Assembly: GCF_030651835.1 (NCBI RefSeq)
Contig: NZ_JAUSBX010000087.1
Span: 62,001-126,000 of the forward strand
DNA length: 64,000 nt
Source: Methylicorpusculum sp.
GTDB lineage: Bacteria > Pseudomonadota > Gammaproteobacteria > Methylococcales > Methylomonadaceae
Direction: 5' to 3'
Under the pieces are notes generated by a model. The model was not told the origin of the DNA, made no database searches, and saw only the letters and a program-made list of their open reading frames with translations. Positions 30,200-39,969 of the stretch are shown here, piece after piece (the first letter of the stretch is position 1; the number at the start of each line of letters is the position of its first letter). Both the position numbers and the translations under genes were made by a program.

Positions 30200-30942
30200 T
30201 TCGCACGATTGCCCTAAGGGAATTTAAAACACTGTTTTTATCGCCGCTGGCCTGGACAATACTGGCAATTATCCAGTTCATTCTGGCCTATCTGTTTTTG
30301 ACTCAGGTTGAAACATTCATCAGGGTTCAACCTGAGCTGGCAACGATAGAAAACGCCCCTGGCTTGACCGATATTGTCGTGACACCGCTTTACAGTAATG
30401 CTGCGATCATATTGATGCTGGTCACACCTTTATTGACCATGCGTCTGATTTGTGAAGAACGCCGGAATAAAACGCTGCCTCTTTTGCTGTCCGCACCGGT
30501 ATCGAATACACAAATCATTCTCGGCAAATATCTGGGCATTATGGGGCTATTTTTTATAATGACCCTGCTGATCAGTCTGATGCCTTTATCCTTGTTAACC
30601 GGCGGCACGCTGGATTACGGAAAATGCCTGGCCAACCTGCTCGCCTTGTTTTTGTTGCTGTCGGCATTTACCTCGACCGGACTGTATATGTCCTGTATTG
30701 CCGGGCACCCGATCATTGCGGCTTTAGGCGCATTTGGTTTGCTGCTGCTGTTGTGGATAATGGATTTATCGACTGGCATCAAAGATCAACACAGCGAATT
30801 ATTTGAGTACTTATCGCTGCTAAAGCATTTTCAAATGATACAAACAGGGCTGATCCGGAGCGTAGATCTAATTTACTTCGCGATTTTTATCCTGCTGTTT
30901 TTGATACTCAGCATCCGCAATCTGGATAACGAGCGCCTGTAA
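30196..30942 (+). CDS. ABC transporter permease (GldF-like)
   Basis: ABC-2 type permease with six hydrophobic helices, MRLICEERRNKTLPLLLSAPVSNTQIILGKYLG. Confidence 0.88.
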   Translation: MIRTIALREFKTLFLSPLAWTILAIIQFILAYLFLTQVETFIRVQPELATIENAPGLTDIVVTPLYSNAAIILMLVTPLLTMRLICEERRNKTLPLLLSAPVSNTQIILGKYLGIMGLFFIMTLLISLMPLSLLTGGTLDYGKCLANLLALFLLLSAFTSTGLYMSCIAGHPIIAALGAFGLLLLLWIMDLSTGIKDQHSELFEYLSLLKHFQMIQTGLIRSVDLIYFAIFILLFLILSIRNLDNERL

Positions 30943-30944
30943 AC

Positions 30945-32291
30945 ATGAAACTGAGCCGCTCTATCCACCGCAAATTACGCATCAAAAACAGTCTGATCAC
31001 GTGTCTGCTGATTTCACTGCTGGCTGGTTTGGCCTGGTTCAGCACCCAGTTTAATGCGCAGTGGGACATCACCGTCAATGCTGTCAACACGCTGTCGCCC
31101 GCCACGCAAAATGTGCTGAATTCATTGCACAGCCCTGTCAAAATAAGCGCTTATATCAAAAGAGATCCTTCGCTGCGCGCTCAGATCGCCCAACTTGTCG
31201 CGCGTTATACCGATTATAAACCGGACCTGACGCTCAGCTTCATTGACCCGGATTCCAATCCGAACCAAGCGCGTGAATTAAACATTGCATCGACCGGCAC
31301 GCTGTTTGTCGACTATCAAGATCGACGCGAACGCATTAACTATCTTGATGAATCAACCTTAACCAATGCACTCACGCAACTGGCCTATGGCAATGATCGC
31401 TGGATCAGCGTTTTAACCGGTCATGGCGAGCGCGCCATAGACGGCCGTGCCAATTTCGATTGGGGTCAATTCGGGCAAGAACTGACCAAGCGCAACATCA
31501 AAGCACAGACATTGAATCTGGCTGAAATGCCAGCCATCCCCGATAACGCTCAATTGCTCATCTTGGCCAGTCCTACCGTCAAGCTGTTGCCCGGTGAAAT
31601 CAACATTATCAAGCAGTTTCTCGATCAAGGCGGCCATTTTCTCTGGTTATATGATCCTGACAGCGCCGGCCAACCCGAATTGGAAAGCTATCTGGGAATC
31701 ACCCGACTGCCCGGCACCGTCATGGACACCCAAGCGTTGCTCTATGGAGTCAACGATGCTTCATTTGTCCTGATTGGCCGCTATCCGCCTCATCCACTGA
31801 CGCAAAACTTTCAGTTAATGACCCTTTTTCCTCAAAGCGCAGCGCTGGAGAGTCAAAATTCCACTGTATTTGATACTCAGGCATGGCTACAAAGTTCTGA
31901 AAAGTCATGGACAGAAACCGGTAGCCTGAGTGCCGATGCTGTTTTCAACGCGGGAGATCTTGAAAAACTGGGCCCCTTGGCAATTGCCTATGCCTTGAAA
32001 CGTGAAATAGAAGGCCGTAAAGAACAACGCATTCTGGTGATGGGTGATGGCGATTTTATTGCCAATGCTTTTATCGGCAATGTCGGCAATGCTGACCTGG
32101 GCCTTAGGATCATCAACTGGTTAACCGGCGATGACCGCATGGTCGCCATCCCTATCAAAAAAGCACCGGATAAAGAACTGCTGTTGCCTCCGGTTGCCGT
32201 CGCCGTGATGGGTTTTGGCTTTTTGCTGATCATTCCGGCCGTATTGATCATTAGCGGTCTACTGATCTGGCGTAAGCGTAAACGCCGCTAA
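30945..32291 (+). CDS. GldG-like ABC-type auxiliary protein
   Basis: N-terminal TM, NTLSPATQNVLNSLHSPVKISAYIKRD, ISVLTGHGERAIDG, C-terminal TM. Confidence 0.85.
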   Translation: MKLSRSIHRKLRIKNSLITCLLISLLAGLAWFSTQFNAQWDITVNAVNTLSPATQNVLNSLHSPVKISAYIKRDPSLRAQIAQLVARYTDYKPDLTLSFIDPDSNPNQARELNIASTGTLFVDYQDRRERINYLDESTLTNALTQLAYGNDRWISVLTGHGERAIDGRANFDWGQFGQELTKRNIKAQTLNLAEMPAIPDNAQLLILASPTVKLLPGEINIIKQFLDQGGHFLWLYDPDSAGQPELESYLGITRLPGTVMDTQALLYGVNDASFVLIGRYPPHPLTQNFQLMTLFPQSAALESQNSTVFDTQAWLQSSEKSWTETGSLSADAVFNAGDLEKLGPLAIAYALKREIEGRKEQRILVMGDGDFIANAFIGNVGNADLGLRIINWLTGDDRMVAIPIKKAPDKELLLPPVAVAVMGFGFLLIIPAVLIISGLLIWRKRKRR

Positions 32292-32346
32292 CGGATTGTT
32301 TACTACTCACTCCCCATTTTATTGTTCCTCAAAAAAAGACCTTGCC

Positions 32347-33162
32347 ATGCCTGAATTACCGGAAGTTGAAACAACACGACGTGGAATCCAATCCCATTTG
32401 GAAGGCAACGTCATTCAATCGGTTTGCGTCAGAGAATCACGTTTTCGCTGGCCGGTCACCGATGATCTACAACACATTTTGCCGGGACTGACCATCACGC
32501 ATATAGCCAGAAGAGGCAAATACCTGCTGCTGAACACGGCATCGGGAACCTTGATCATTCATCTGGGCATGTCAGGCAGCCTGAGAATTGTGACGAACGG
32601 CATACCGCCCCAAAAACATGACCATATCGATTTTATATTCGCAGGCAACCTGCTGCTAAGGTTTAATGACCCGCGCCGGTTTGGGGCTGTGTTATGGACC
32701 GAGAAACCGGTTAATGAACATCCCTTGTTAAAAGATCTGGGGCCGGAACCGCTGGAAAGTGAATTTAACGGCGAACATCTTTATCATCAGTCGAAAAATA
32801 AAAGTCTGGCGGCAAAATCCTTCATCATGGACAGCCATACCGTCGTCGGGGTCGGAAATATTTACGCGAATGAGGCATTATTCATGGCCGGCATAAAGCC
32901 TACCCGCGCCGCGGGAAAGATCAGCCTGACCCGCTACCGCCACTTGGCCGATTGCATTCGGCTGGTACTGCAAAATGCTATTTCGCAGGGCGGCACCACC
33001 TTGAGAGACTTTGTCAATGAGGACGGAAAACCGGGCTATTTCAAGCAGCAGTTGAAAGTTTACGGACGGGGTGGTGAACCTTGCACGCTGTGTTTAAGTC
33101 CGCTCACCGAGATAAGAATCAGTAATCGAACCACTGTCTTCTGCAGTCATTGCCAGACATAA
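32347..33162 (+). CDS. mutM: Formamidopyrimidine-DNA glycosylase
   Basis: MPELPEVETTRRGI start; C-terminal zinc finger CTLC...CSHC. ORF track start 32296 is upstream of the real start. Confidence 0.97.
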   Translation: MPELPEVETTRRGIQSHLEGNVIQSVCVRESRFRWPVTDDLQHILPGLTITHIARRGKYLLLNTASGTLIIHLGMSGSLRIVTNGIPPQKHDHIDFIFAGNLLLRFNDPRRFGAVLWTEKPVNEHPLLKDLGPEPLESEFNGEHLYHQSKNKSLAAKSFIMDSHTVVGVGNIYANEALFMAGIKPTRAAGKISLTRYRHLADCIRLVLQNAISQGGTTLRDFVNEDGKPGYFKQQLKVYGRGGEPCTLCLSPLTEIRISNRTTVFCSHCQT

Positions 33163-33259
33163 GCGGCTTTTCGATGTCAACTGAGAACTTCCCGAAACGC
33201 CGAGTTTATACCCGGCACCGGGAACTTGTATGGCTTATTGGTTAAAGCGTTGGATCCAA

Positions 33260-33616
33260 TCAATCCTGCAAGGCATTAACCGCTTCTGCTTTATGCTCAA
33301 TTGACCATAATTTTTCCAATTGATAGAACTGTCTAGCTTGATCGGTCATGACGTGCACGATCACATCTCCCAAATCCAGCAAGACCCAGTCCGACCCCAA
33401 TCCGCCTTCCTGGCCCAACGGTTTATAGCCTTTTTCATTCAATTCGGCCACGACATAATCGACCAGAGATTTCAGGTGTCGATCGGAGGTACCGGTGGCC
33501 AAGACCATATAATCGGTGACAGAGGTTTTGCCTCGCACATCGATTACGGTAATGTTGTGTCCTTTGCGTTCATCCAAAACTTTCTGGACGATCTGTAATA
33601 TTTCTTCTGGTTGCAT
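33260..33616 (-). CDS. rsfS: Ribosomal silencing factor RsfS
   Basis: VIDVRGKTSVTDYMVLATGTSDRHLKSLVDYV; WVLLDLGDVIVHVM. Confidence 0.95.
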   Translation of the reverse strand: MQPEEILQIVQKVLDERKGHNITVIDVRGKTSVTDYMVLATGTSDRHLKSLVDYVVAELNEKGYKPLGQEGGLGSDWVLLDLGDVIVHVMTDQARQFYQLEKLWSIEHKAEAVNALQD

Positions 33617-33641
33617 TCAATTTCCTATGAGAGTGCGCTGA

Positions 33642-34265
33642 TTAGCGCCGATAAAGTTGATTTTGATCAATATAGTTTATGACGGCGTCGGGTAATAAAA
33701 ATCCCGGATTGCGCCCTTCGGCTACCATCTGCCTGATCGCTGTCGCTGAAATATCAAGTAGTGTGACACGCTGGAAAAATAAAGATCCGCAGGCCGTGTC
33801 TTTTAGTTTTTGTATCGAGTCGGTGTAACGCTGTTTTAAAACCTCATTCAGCTCGGCGTAACCCGAGCCAGGTCGGGTCATTACGACCACATGGGCATAA
33901 TCAAACAATGCCTGCCAACGGTACCATTGACAAAGGTGCTCAAAAGCATCGCTACCTATAAAAAGCAGTAACGGCCTGTCCGCAGCCAGCGTCTCACGCA
34001 AAGAGGCCAGCGTGTCGACCATATAAGAAGGCCCGCCTCGGTCGATTTCGCGGGTATCGACCGTCATTCCGGACTGCCCTGCCAATGCGAGTTCCAGCAT
34101 TCTGACCCGCATGTCCGCGGCCACGGAAGGCTCATCACGGTGCGCAGGAATAAAACAGGGAATCAGACGAATTTCATCCAGTTTGAATAGCTCTTTAACT
34201 TCCAGGGCTGTCCGCAAATGGCCGAAATGCACGGGATCAAATGTCCCGCCGTAAACACCTAACAT
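33642..34265 (-). CDS. nadD: Nicotinate-nucleotide adenylyltransferase
   Basis: GVYGGTFDPVHFGHLRTA; SATAIRQMVAEGR. Confidence 0.96.
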   Translation of the reverse strand: MLGVYGGTFDPVHFGHLRTALEVKELFKLDEIRLIPCFIPAHRDEPSVAADMRVRMLELALAGQSGMTVDTREIDRGGPSYMVDTLASLRETLAADRPLLLFIGSDAFEHLCQWYRWQALFDYAHVVVMTRPGSGYAELNEVLKQRYTDSIQKLKDTACGSLFFQRVTLLDISATAIRQMVAEGRNPGFLLPDAVINYIDQNQLYRR

Positions 34266-35531
34266 CTATTCGCGTATATGACCATCACCCAGAACAACGT
34301 ATTTGAGTGTCGTCAGGCCTTTAAGCCCAACCGGGCCCCGGGCATGTAATTTGTCGGTACTGATACCGATCTCAGCGCCCAAGCCGTATTCAAACCCATC
34401 GGCAAAACGCGTGGACGCGTTGACCATTACGGAGCTTGAATCGACTTCGCGTAAAAAACGTCGGGCCAGCGTATAATTTTCGGTGACGATAGCATCCGTG
34501 TGGGCCGAACCGTAGCGATGAATATGGTCAATCGCATCATCGATATCCGCCACCACCTTGATTGACAAAATTGGCGCCAGGTATTCGGTAGACCAATCTT
34601 CTTCGGTCGCTCTTAAACAGGGTGTAATAATCGAGCAGGTTTTAAGACAGCCGCGTAACTCCACGCCTTTTTCCCGGTAAATGGCGGCTAGCTTAGGCAA
34701 TAAAGTAACGGCAATACCTTTTGCAATCAGCAAGGTTTCCATTGCATTACAAACGCCATAACGGTGAGTTTTTGCGTTGACGGCAATAGCCAAAGCCTTT
34801 TCATGATCAGCGGTATTGTCGATGTAGACATGGCAAATGCCGTCCAGATGCTTGATAACCGGAATCGTCGCTTCTTTGGTAATGCGTTCGATCAAACTTT
34901 TACCGCCACGAGGCACGATGACATCAACAAAGTCGGACATCGTGATCAATTCGCCCACAGCAGCCCTATCGATGGTTTCCACCACCTGCACCGCAGTAGC
35001 AGGCAGACCGGCAGCCTCCAATCCTTTGCTGATACACGAGGAGATGGCTTTATTGGAATGAATAGATTCGGAACCGCCTCTTAGAATGCATGCATTACCG
35101 GATTTGAGGCACAACGCGGCGGCATCGACCGTCACATTGGGGCGAGATTCATAAACGATGCCGATTACCCCCAAAGGCACCCGCATTTGTCCCACCTGAA
35201 TACCACTGGGTCTGTAGGTCAGATCGGTGATTTCTCCGACAGGATCCGCCAACGCGGCCACTTGCTTTAACCCTTCGACCATTGACTTAATCCCTGAAGC
35301 CTTGAATTCCAGCCTGTCCAGCAAAGCCGAATCCAGTCCGCTATCCCTGCCTTTTTGTACGTCTTTGAGATTTTCCTCAATCAGCCAATCAGCATGCGTT
35401 TCGAGCATCTCTGCAATCTTCAACAAAGCCTCATTCTTCTTACCGCTGTCGGCGCGACTGATTTCTCTACCCGCTTTTCTGGCCTCACGCCCAAGGTTAA
35501 GCATGTATTCTTTGGTATTCACGTCGCTCAC
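34266..35531 (-). CDS. proA: Gamma-glutamyl phosphate reductase
   Basis: [60 protein letters not shown]. Confidence 0.97.
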   Translation of the reverse strand: MSDVNTKEYMLNLGREARKAGREISRADSGKKNEALLKIAEMLETHADWLIEENLKDVQKGRDSGLDSALLDRLEFKASGIKSMVEGLKQVAALADPVGEITDLTYRPSGIQVGQMRVPLGVIGIVYESRPNVTVDAAALCLKSGNACILRGGSESIHSNKAISSCISKGLEAAGLPATAVQVVETIDRAAVGELITMSDFVDVIVPRGGKSLIERITKEATIPVIKHLDGICHVYIDNTADHEKALAIAVNAKTHRYGVCNAMETLLIAKGIAVTLLPKLAAIYREKGVELRGCLKTCSIITPCLRATEEDWSTEYLAPILSIKVVADIDDAIDHIHRYGSAHTDAIVTENYTLARRFLREVDSSSVMVNASTRFADGFEYGLGAEIGISTDKLHARGPVGLKGLTTLKYVVLGDGHIRE

Positions 35532-35599
35532 TCTTATACTTAAATAGTCGCGGCATTATATCGGCAGAAGGCAATCTTTAACAGCACAAGACGCTGAAC

Positions 35600-35751
35600 C
35601 AGCAGCAATTCTCAATTTGAAAGGAAAAAAGGCTGGGGGAAGTTTTTCGAGGATGTCGGCAGCAGGGATGCAGCAGACAAGCCCCCTGGAAGGGTTTACG
35701 GCGATCCTCGAAAGGCTTTTTCCAGCCCAAAAGGAGCTGGAATTGCTGCTG
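35600..35751. repeat. Structured dispersed repeat, copy A (about 152 bp)
   Basis: 12-bp perfect terminal inverted repeats cagcagcaattc/gaattgctgctg; inner arms ggctgggggaagtttttcgaggat / atcctcgaaaggctttttccagccc; closely similar to 47973-48133. Confidence 0.85.
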
Positions 35752-35799
35752 AACCAGGATCTATCCCCGTTATTCATTAAAACTTGAGTCAAGCACCCT

Positions 35800-36237
35800 A
35801 TGAAAAAACTGATTTACCTCGCGGTTCTTGCCGCCCTGATATTCGGCGCCCTGGAACAAAAAGGCAGCTTTATCCCCAACAGTGCGATGGAATCGCTCAA
35901 TGGCGACAACATCGAGCTTGAAAGCGCGTTCTCAAACAGGCAAAGCAATATTCAAGTTCAAGGAGAAGGTCTGGTAACCCGACTCTTGCCTGACGACCTT
36001 AAGGGTTCAAGACACCAGCGTTTCATTCTGCAGATCAATGATCACCAAACCCTCTTGATAGCGCACAATATCGATCTTGCACCCAAAATCCATGATTTAA
36101 AAGAAGGGGATACCGTAGCGTTTTACGGCGAATACGAATGGAATTCAAAAGGGGGCGTCCTTCACTGGACGCACCATGACCCAAGAGGCCGGCACAGCTC
36201 GGGATGGTTAAAACACCAGGGACAGACTTATCAATGA
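35800..36237 (+). CDS. DUF3465-like secreted protein
   Basis: GLVTRLLPDDLKGSRHQRFILQINDHQTLLIAHNIDLAPKI...WTHHDPRGRHSSGWLKHQGQTYQ. Confidence 0.75.
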   Translation: MKKLIYLAVLAALIFGALEQKGSFIPNSAMESLNGDNIELESAFSNRQSNIQVQGEGLVTRLLPDDLKGSRHQRFILQINDHQTLLIAHNIDLAPKIHDLKEGDTVAFYGEYEWNSKGGVLHWTHHDPRGRHSSGWLKHQGQTYQ

Positions 36238-36391
36238 TGCAGACTCAGTCATCATTTGAATCTCGTAACTACTCGCATGCGCCTATTAGAAGTTAAAACT
36301 AGGAATTGCAGTCTCTGTCTATCGATACAGGACCCATAGCTATTAAAACGTTATAATCCGGTTATCGTGAATTCATCGAGAACGCTAAACA

Positions 36392-38053
36392 ATGTTATTG
36401 GAAACTTTATCTGTCGCTAGGGATTTTGGCCGTGTGCATGAAATTACTTCAATTCTGATCCGTTATGGTTTCGGGGATTTGGTACAAAGGCTGGGCATCG
36501 CAGGTATCGTAGAACGCGCGGGACATGTGCTGCATTGGCACGAAATCGATGAATTAACCACTATGGAGCCGCCCGAGCGGGTGCGTCGGGTTCTGGAAGA
36601 AATGGGGCCGACTTTTGTAAAACTGGGACAAATTTTTGCCACCCGTCCCGACCTGTTTTCCCCTCCCTGGATTGCCGAATTTGAAAAACTTCAGGATCAG
36701 GCACGCCCCGCACCCATTGATAAAATCATGGCGCAACTCAGGGAAGACCTGGGCGCCGACCCCGAAACCGTTTTTGCGCTTTTTGACAAAACACCACTGG
36801 CTGCCGCCTCCATCGGCCAGGTCCACAAAGCTTTTTTAGAAGACGGCACACCCGTCATTGTTAAAATTCGCCGCCCCGGCATTCGAGCTGTCGTAGAAGC
36901 CGATTTACGCCTGCTGAATCAGTTAGCCGAAATCGCCGCCAAAGAGCTTAAAGATCTTCGCCGCTATAGTCCGCAGGATATTGTGCGTCAATTTACGCTG
37001 TCCATGAGGCGAGAACTGGACCTGGCGATAGAAGGCCGCAATTCCGAGCGAATGCGGACTAATTTCCGAAACCATCGGACCATCGTCATACCAAAAGTCT
37101 ATTGGGAATGGACGTCTGAGCGCGTCAATGTTCAGGAGTTTATTGTCGGCATATCCGGCCATGACATGAAAGCATTAGATCAGGCCCGCCTGGACCGGAA
37201 AAAACTGGCCAAAGCCGGTGCGGATGCTGTGCTGAAAATGATACTGGAAGACGGCTTTTTTCATGCAGACCCGCACCCTGGCAACTGTTTTTTCCTGGAA
37301 CAAAACCGGATTGCCTTTATCGATTTCGGCATGGTCGGCAGACTGTCGGAGGAACGCCGCAATCAAGTGATCAACTTGCTGCACGGACTGGTTGAACGAG
37401 ATTCCGATCTGGTCGTAAAAATACTGCTGCGCTGGGCTGACAAGTCGTCCAATCATTACGACAATCTGATTATGGAAATCGATAACTTTATCGACCAGTA
37501 CCATGATGTGCCGCTTAAAGACCTGAACATGGGCGAATTACTGATTAATCTGACGACGCTGTTACGGGATCACCAGCTGAATTTACCGGCAGACTTAACG
37601 CTGTTAATCAAAGCCTTTATCACGTTGGAAGGACTCGGCCGCCAACTCGATCCCAATTTTAATTTGGTCGTTGCTGCAACGCCGTTACTCAAACGGGCCT
37701 TTTTGCAGCGCTACAGCCCCGAATTTATAACTCGTAAAGGGCTAAAATCAGTGGCCACTCTGCTGGAAATGCTATCGGGTCTCCCGCAGGATCTGCATCG
37801 TATACTGGAAGATTTAAGACGAGGCGCAGTCAGTGTGCGTTTGGATATCACCCGACCGGATTGGCTGGGCAAAGAACTTGATCGCCTGGTCAACCGCCTG
37901 TCGGTGAGTCTGGTCACCGCTTCCATGATCATCGGAAGTTCCATCGTCTCAACCGTAGAAGGCGGAACGTCTTCTTTTATCGGCTTGACCGCTTTTATAG
38001 GCGCGCTGTTCGGCGGGCTTTGGCTGCTTTTTTCAATCTGGCGCAGCGGATAA
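36392..38053 (+). CDS. UbiB/ABC1-family atypical kinase
   Basis: GPTFVKLGQIFATRPDL, AAASIGQVHKAFLEDGTPVIVKIRRPG, HADPHPGNCFFLEQNRIAFIDFGMVG. Confidence 0.93.
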   Translation: MLLETLSVARDFGRVHEITSILIRYGFGDLVQRLGIAGIVERAGHVLHWHEIDELTTMEPPERVRRVLEEMGPTFVKLGQIFATRPDLFSPPWIAEFEKLQDQARPAPIDKIMAQLREDLGADPETVFALFDKTPLAAASIGQVHKAFLEDGTPVIVKIRRPGIRAVVEADLRLLNQLAEIAAKELKDLRRYSPQDIVRQFTLSMRRELDLAIEGRNSERMRTNFRNHRTIVIPKVYWEWTSERVNVQEFIVGISGHDMKALDQARLDRKKLAKAGADAVLKMILEDGFFHADPHPGNCFFLEQNRIAFIDFGMVGRLSEERRNQVINLLHGLVERDSDLVVKILLRWADKSSNHYDNLIMEIDNFIDQYHDVPLKDLNMGELLINLTTLLRDHQLNLPADLTLLIKAFITLEGLGRQLDPNFNLVVAATPLLKRAFLQRYSPEFITRKGLKSVATLLEMLSGLPQDLHRILEDLRRGAVSVRLDITRPDWLGKELDRLVNRLSVSLVTASMIIGSSIVSTVEGGTSSFIGLTAFIGALFGGLWLLFSIWRSG

Positions 38054-38056
38054 GCG

Positions 38057-38093
38057 GTTCTGCCTACAGCCGAAAATAGGCCGCAGGCAGAAC
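38057..38093. terminator. Hairpin between convergent ubiB-like gene and fliK
   Basis: gttctgcctacagcc-gaaaata-ggccgcaggcagaac, 15-bp stem with two mispaired or wobble positions. Confidence 0.6.
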
Positions 38094-38098
38094 AAGCA

Positions 38099-39337
38099 TC
38101 AAGCAAAAATACTCAGCAATCCCTGGCTTGCCGAAGCTCTTCCTTGATTTAAGGCCTCAGTTAAATCCAATCCGCCTTCTGCTTGTTCCGGCCGGCTGTC
38201 TGTTTCGCCATAAAGATTGGAGGGATCTTTGTCACCGCCTTGCATCATTTGACCGAAACCGGCCGAACGCCCTTGATCGTCCTGTGATTGCTGGGATACA
38301 GTCACATCGGCCAGATTTAGCTGTTGACCGCTCATCATTTCTCTCAATCTGGGGATGGCCGCCTCCAGCGCTTCTCTGACTGAGGCGTGTTGCGCTGAAA
38401 AAGTGATAGTCGCCTGGTCCTGATTCATGTCGATCCGAATACGCACAGGGCCTAAGTGCTGAGGATTAAGATTGAGTTCAGCCGCCGATAAGGAGCGATT
38501 ATTCATCCAGACAATACGATCACCCAATTCACTGGACCATTCAGGATCAGCAAAGTTTTTAGACATGGCGGGCACATCGGTCTTAAGAATATTGGGGGTT
38601 TTATTATCAATTGAAAATTGCCTGTGTAAATGTGCAGTATCGATGGGCGATTTGGGTACGGTTTTTTCATTTCCGGCACCGTCACTGTCGCTCATTTTTT
38701 TATCAGTGGCCTCTGCACTTAATGCTGTCTTTGTCTCAGCTGCCGCCTTATCTTCGGCGGTTGCTGCATCAGCCGAAGAAAGCTTCAGATTCCCGGTCAG
38801 CACAGGCGCTTCGGTTTCTGTTTTAACCGGAGCGGCATCAATCATTTGACGCAGAGCAGGTAATTCAGGGTTATTCAGAACCGGATTCATTTGAGGCGTG
38901 ACTTCCAGCAGGGGGCCGGCGAGATTATAAGGCTCAGCGTCTGTTTCATCGAGAACCTGATTCAGATCAGACGCCTCGATCAGAGCTTCGGATTTTTCCG
39001 TCATTGCCGTTGCCGCCTGTATATGTTCAAGGACTTCTTTTAGCGCTGAAAGGGTTTCTTCCAGATTGATTTCGCTTTCCGGTGCCTCGGCAAGCGACCC
39101 AAGCGGCAATTGATTTCCCGGCAAACCGGCAAATTCTTGCACAGTCTGACCGGCAGCCAATTCTTCAGGCGTCAGGGTCGACGCGTTAATGGCCTGCGTC
39201 AGCTTGCTCAGTTCAGCCATCAGAGAATCGGCAAAGGCGCTGCCTGTTAATCCTGAATCAGCAAGCGCTTGATCCAAGGTCGCAAACCCTAGATCGGCCG
39301 GCACCTGAGGGGTGAGTGGTATATTCTGAATATTCAT
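38099..39337 (-). CDS. fliK: Flagellar hook-length control protein
   Basis: C-terminal AELNLNPQHLGPVRIRIDMNQDQATITFSAQHASVREALEAAIPRLREMM; position in fli operon. Likely start 39337 (MNIQNIPL). Confidence 0.88.
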   Translation of the reverse strand: MNIQNIPLTPQVPADLGFATLDQALADSGLTGSAFADSLMAELSKLTQAINASTLTPEELAAGQTVQEFAGLPGNQLPLGSLAEAPESEINLEETLSALKEVLEHIQAATAMTEKSEALIEASDLNQVLDETDAEPYNLAGPLLEVTPQMNPVLNNPELPALRQMIDAAPVKTETEAPVLTGNLKLSSADAATAEDKAAAETKTALSAEATDKKMSDSDGAGNEKTVPKSPIDTAHLHRQFSIDNKTPNILKTDVPAMSKNFADPEWSSELGDRIVWMNNRSLSAAELNLNPQHLGPVRIRIDMNQDQATITFSAQHASVREALEAAIPRLREMMSGQQLNLADVTVSQQSQDDQGRSAGFGQMMQGGDKDPSNLYGETDSRPEQAEGGLDLTEALNQGRASASQGLLSIFA

Positions 39338-39505
39338 TTTCTTAACTCCTGATTCGCCTGTTGACGCCGCATTGATTCTATCAACACCCTCAACAGTACA
39401 GTACATCAATCCCTAGACATTATTAATGACGAACAGGCAACAGACCGCCTTTATCATTGATTTCAGCTGAAAAATCCAAAGGATTTTCAGCTTTTCCATC
39501 ATACT

Positions 39506-39955
39506 CTAAGCATTTCTTGTGCCACCGCGCCGCCCGCTTGACACTCTATCATCCTGCTCAAGTTGCTCACGCTTATCCTCTTCCTTTGATTCCATTTTTA
39601 ACGCTTTATCACTGATTTTCTCAAGGTTTTCAGTCCGATTATGCAGATTAAGCCAGTTATGCCTTGCTCTGGAAACCTCGACCTCCAGTTGCGTGAGCGC
39701 TTGCTCCTGACCCTGAATTGCCTTGTCCAGCTTTTCAATAAAACTTCTAAACTCCAGCATTTGGCCTATCCTGGCCCCGGTTGAACAATGAAGATCAAAC
39801 TTTGCTATGGTTTCCAACCTGTAATTTTTAAGCCCATCAATCTGCTCCTGCAATACAATTTGTTTTTGCTGAATGCGGCCAAATGCTTCCAGGGCTTTTT
39901 TTTCCTGATCCGCATTCAGATCAACGATAAGTTTTAAGCGGTCGGATTTTTTCAC
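39506..39955 (-). CDS. fliJ: Flagellar protein FliJ
   Basis: Short coiled-coil protein directly downstream of fliI. Confidence 0.8.
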   Translation of the reverse strand: MKKSDRLKLIVDLNADQEKKALEAFGRIQQKQIVLQEQIDGLKNYRLETIAKFDLHCSTGARIGQMLEFRSFIEKLDKAIQGQEQALTQLEVEVSRARHNWLNLHNRTENLEKISDKALKMESKEEDKREQLEQDDRVSSGRRGGTRNA

Positions 39956-39969
39956 GGTTATCCACCTGT

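Noticed and set aside
35556-35792. 78-aa minus-strand ORF
   Set aside because: Covers dispersed repeat copy A; the corresponding region of copy B does not preserve the frame because of small indels.
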